A stretch of 64,000 nt of DNA, taken from Alistipes sp. (GTDB lineage: Bacteria; Bacteroidota; Bacteroidia; Bacteroidales; Rikenellaceae). The stretch spans positions 1-64,000 of the forward strand of contig JAGBXX010000005.1 in NCBI GenBank assembly GCA_017629035.1, given 5' to 3'. Position numbers and translations under genes: made by a program. Below are positions 61,141 to 64,000 of the stretch, piece by piece. The notes beneath the pieces are model-generated. The model worked only from the letters and a program-made list of their open reading frames with translations. It did no database searches and was not told the origin of the DNA. Within the stretch, counting starts at the first letter, position 1, and every line of letters begins with the position of its first letter.

Positions 61141-61500
61141 TTAGTCGCCAAACTCGTAACGCTTCATAGGTGCATCAGCCCAAAGCTCCTCGAGACGGTA
61201 GAAGTCACGAAGCTCGGTCTGGAAGATGTGAACGATCACGTCGCCGTAGTCCATTGCAATCCAGAATGAGTTCTGACGACCCTCGACACGCACTGGCCAC
61301 TCGTGCATAACCTCGAATACCTTCTCCTCGACACCCTGCGAGATAGCGTCAACCTGAGTTGTTGAATCAGCGTGACATACTACAAAATGCGAGCAAATTG
61401 CGCCGTCGAAGCCTGAAAGATCGAGTGATACGATACCCTGACCCTTCTTGTCGTCCATACCCTCAACTATTGCATTGATCAATTTTTCCATATTTTCCAT
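61141..61500 (-). CDS. rsfS: Ribosomal silencing factor RsfS
   Basis: 119 residues. It binds L14 of the 50S subunit and blocks subunit joining in starvation. Family segments: IVSLDLSGFDGAICSHFVVCHADSTTQVDAIS and WIAMDYGDVIVHIFQTELRDFYRLEELWADA. It heads the operon rsfS-ftsH-cdsA-psd-transporter-riboflavin kinase (gaps of 48, 3, 12, 18 and 2 bp). Confidence 0.95.
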   Translation of the reverse strand: MENMEKLINAIVEGMDDKKGQGIVSLDLSGFDGAICSHFVVCHADSTTQVDAISQGVEEKVFEVMHEWPVRVEGRQNSFWIAMDYGDVIVHIFQTELRDFYRLEELWADAPMKRYEFGD

Positions 61501-61589
61501 GAGTAAATGTTTTGTTATCAGTGTTTTGTTTTGTCCTCCCCACGAGCGTGCTTACGTGCGCACGTCGTGAATTGTTAGTATAATCTTTG

Positions 61590-61620
61590 CAAAGATAGGC
61601 AAAAAAAGTTAAAATATCAA
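61590..61620 (-). promoter_or_regulatory. Promoter of the rsfS-ftsH operon
   Basis: Minus-strand TTG (61618-61620) and TATCTTTG (61590-61597), 20 bases apart. The leader of about 85 nt contains a perfect palindrome ACGTGCGCACGT (61553-61564). Confidence 0.65.
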
Positions 61621-61730
61621 CCCCTGAGCCAAAAGATATCTCCTAATTTTCGCCAATTTTGGCTCAAAATAAGATTGGGTAGACTCTAAGCGAATCTACC
61701 CAATTTAATAATATATTCTTTTTTGGTCTG

Positions 61731-62630
61731 CTAAACCTTCTCCTGATTTACACACTTGAGGATAGTTTTGCGCAGTGCCTCGACAATCGATTGCTTAACG
61801 TAAGTGCGGCTCACGGCCAGCGCCACACGGCGTGATGTAGCACCCTTGGCAATGCTCTTTACACGGTTGCGGCGTGACTGTGGAATGAACTCCAGAGCCA
61901 TCTCCGGAATGATGGTCATGCACGAGGTGCAGTCGACCATTCGCATGAGTGTGTCGAGCGAGCCAGACTCGAAGTAGAAGTGCGATGGGATCTCGTGTGC
62001 TGCCTGGCACAACTCAAATATCTGGTCACGCATACAGTTACCTCGACTAAGCAAGATAAGGTCTTTGAAATCAATATCTTCGATACGTATGTTCGAGCGC
62101 TCAAAGAGTGGGTGTGAGGGCGACAGGTAGGCGTAGAAGTGGTCGCTGAAAAGGTCGTGCTCCGTGATACCCTCGCCACATGTTCCCGAGGCCACCAGGG
62201 CGGCGTCTATTTTGTCGTGTTTGAGTGCCTCGATAATGTCGGCAGTAACCATCTCGTGGATCTCGAGCTCTACCTTTGGATACTCTTTGATGAATGTTGG
62301 GATAAACTTGTGTAATAGGTAGGGGGCAATGGTGGGGATTACACCCAGGCGCATACGTCCCGAGCACTCGCCACGCAGCTCTGCTACAGACTCACGAATA
62401 TAGTTATATGAGCGCAGTGTCTCACGTGCCTTTTCGAGTACTACCTCGCCCACGGCAGTAGGTATGATAGGTTTCTTTGTTCGGTCCAAAAGGACTGCTC
62501 CAAGCTCCTCCTCGAGAGCCTTGATCTGCATCGATAGTGATGGCTGGGTTACGAAACAGTGCTCCGCAGCAAGCGAGAAACTGCCGCAGTTGGCCACCGC
62601 CATTAGGTATTCAAGCTGGATAATAGTCAT
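61731..62630 (-). CDS. oxyR: LysR-type regulator OxyR
   Basis: 299 residues. An N-terminal winged helix-turn-helix (MTIIQLEYLMAVANCGSFSLAAEHCFVTQPSLSMQIKALEEELG) precedes a LysR substrate-binding domain. The peroxide-sensing cysteines of OxyR are present at 199 and 208 in RGNCMRDQIFELC, the same numbering as E. coli, within the conserved context GxC(M/L)RDQxxxxC. It activates catalase and peroxiredoxin genes on oxidation. Divergent from trpS. Confidence 0.92.
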   Translation of the reverse strand: MTIIQLEYLMAVANCGSFSLAAEHCFVTQPSLSMQIKALEEELGAVLLDRTKKPIIPTAVGEVVLEKARETLRSYNYIRESVAELRGECSGRMRLGVIPTIAPYLLHKFIPTFIKEYPKVELEIHEMVTADIIEALKHDKIDAALVASGTCGEGITEHDLFSDHFYAYLSPSHPLFERSNIRIEDIDFKDLILLSRGNCMRDQIFELCQAAHEIPSHFYFESGSLDTLMRMVDCTSCMTIIPEMALEFIPQSRRNRVKSIAKGATSRRVALAVSRTYVKQSIVEALRKTILKCVNQEKV

Positions 62631-62673
62631 GGTTGATAATGGTTTTCGTATAAGTTTGCTTGTTTGCTCAGTA

Positions 62674-62681
62674 CAAAGTTA
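62674..62681 (-). promoter_or_regulatory. Promoter -7 box of oxyR
   Basis: Minus-strand TAACTTTG about 44 nt before the start. The region up to the trpS promoter is shared. Confidence 0.55.
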
Positions 62682-62734
62682 TAAAAAAAATCTATATTTC
62701 ACACACTTTTATAGGAATCTCACCAAATTTTTGC

Positions 62735-62742
62735 TATTTTTG
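62735..62742 (+). promoter_or_regulatory. Possible promoter -7 box of trpS
   Basis: TATTTTTG about 60 nt before the start. No clear -33 partner. Confidence 0.4.
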
Positions 62743-62790
62743 TCGCCTACGAGCGTATAAATATTTGTATGCCGTGTGTGAAAACGATAA

Positions 62791-63921
<1,131 letters not shown>

Positions 63922-63940
63922 ACCCTACAATAATCTGACA

Positions 63941-64000
63941 ATGATTCAACTCGGACAAAATATCAAGGATCGTATTTTTGAGGCGTTCCAACAACTCTCC
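63941..64000 (+). CDS. Truncated ORF at the right edge
   Basis: Twenty in-frame codons (MIQLGQNIKDRIFEAFQQLS) run off the window. It begins 19 bp after trpS and is probably cotranscribed. Too short to assign. Confidence 0.45.
   Translation, partial: MIQLGQNIKDRIFEAFQQLS

Overview
This window comes from a Bacteroidales chromosome. Four things point there. Most intergenic starts carry the Bacteroidetes promoter pair (TTTG, about 20 bases, then TAnnTTTG), and Shine-Dalgarno sequences are absent. There is a PorX response regulator with a PglZ domain. There are many BACON-domain lipoproteins with CEPTE-type acidic residues after the lipid cysteine. Conserved Bacteroidales neighbourhoods are present (porX-tsaE, a GldE-like CBS protein followed by a PpiD/SurA-like foldase). 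An Alistipes/Rikenellaceae-like gut organism fits best, but the genus is an inference. One tRNA gene and no rRNA, CRISPR array or transposase were seen.

Layout. Bases 1-2570 are an AT-rich accessory stretch with an HTH-Fic protein, an XRE-type DNA-binding protein and a structured repeat present in three copies. Then come glycerate kinase and, convergent and overlapping, an M1-family lipoprotein aminopeptidase. Between the aminopeptidase and the next gene (6281-6916) lies a symmetrical repeat structure: five exact 84-bp units flanked by inverted arrays of short tandem repeats. Bases 7002-27162 hold eight minus-strand surface-lipoprotein genes (mostly BACON plus variable modules), interrupted by a plus-strand valS-rnhA-flavin reductase-hypothetical operon (11834-16083). 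An S9 prolyl-oligopeptidase-type lipoprotein (27356-29467) follows.

Bases 29528-46175 are plus-strand housekeeping and envelope genes: NUDIX hydrolase, porX, tsaE, a START-like protein, HU, a 29-residue basic ribosomal-type peptide, RNase G, mfd, coaX, an outer-membrane beta-barrel-like protein, a TPR-like protein, lptC, a GldE-like protein and a PpiD/SurA-like foldase. After a small orphan secreted protein and tRNA-Arg(ACG) there is a minus-strand operon coaD-lpxD-ruvC-two TlpA-type thioredoxins. A discoidin-like secreted protein, a phage-like coiled-coil membrane protein, aspartase, an isochorismatase-like hydrolase and the RIC/ScdA iron-sulfur repair protein come next. A minus-strand operon rsfS-ftsH-cdsA-psd-AI-2E transporter-riboflavin kinase follows, then divergent oxyR and trpS, and a truncated ORF at the right edge.

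Functional themes are envelope biogenesis and surface decoration (lptC, lpxD, cdsA, psd, foldase, lipoproteins), type IX secretion control (PorX), oxidative and nitrosative stress (OxyR, RIC, TlpA proteins) and translation. The least explained content is non-coding: helically phased inverted heptamer arrays in several intergenic regions, a 31-base element that begins at the stop codon of two unrelated genes and shows a compensatory base-pair change, and the three-copy hairpin element at the left. The most interesting protein-level signal is an apparently unnamed module of about 135 residues, duplicated and shuffled among the BACON lipoproteins.
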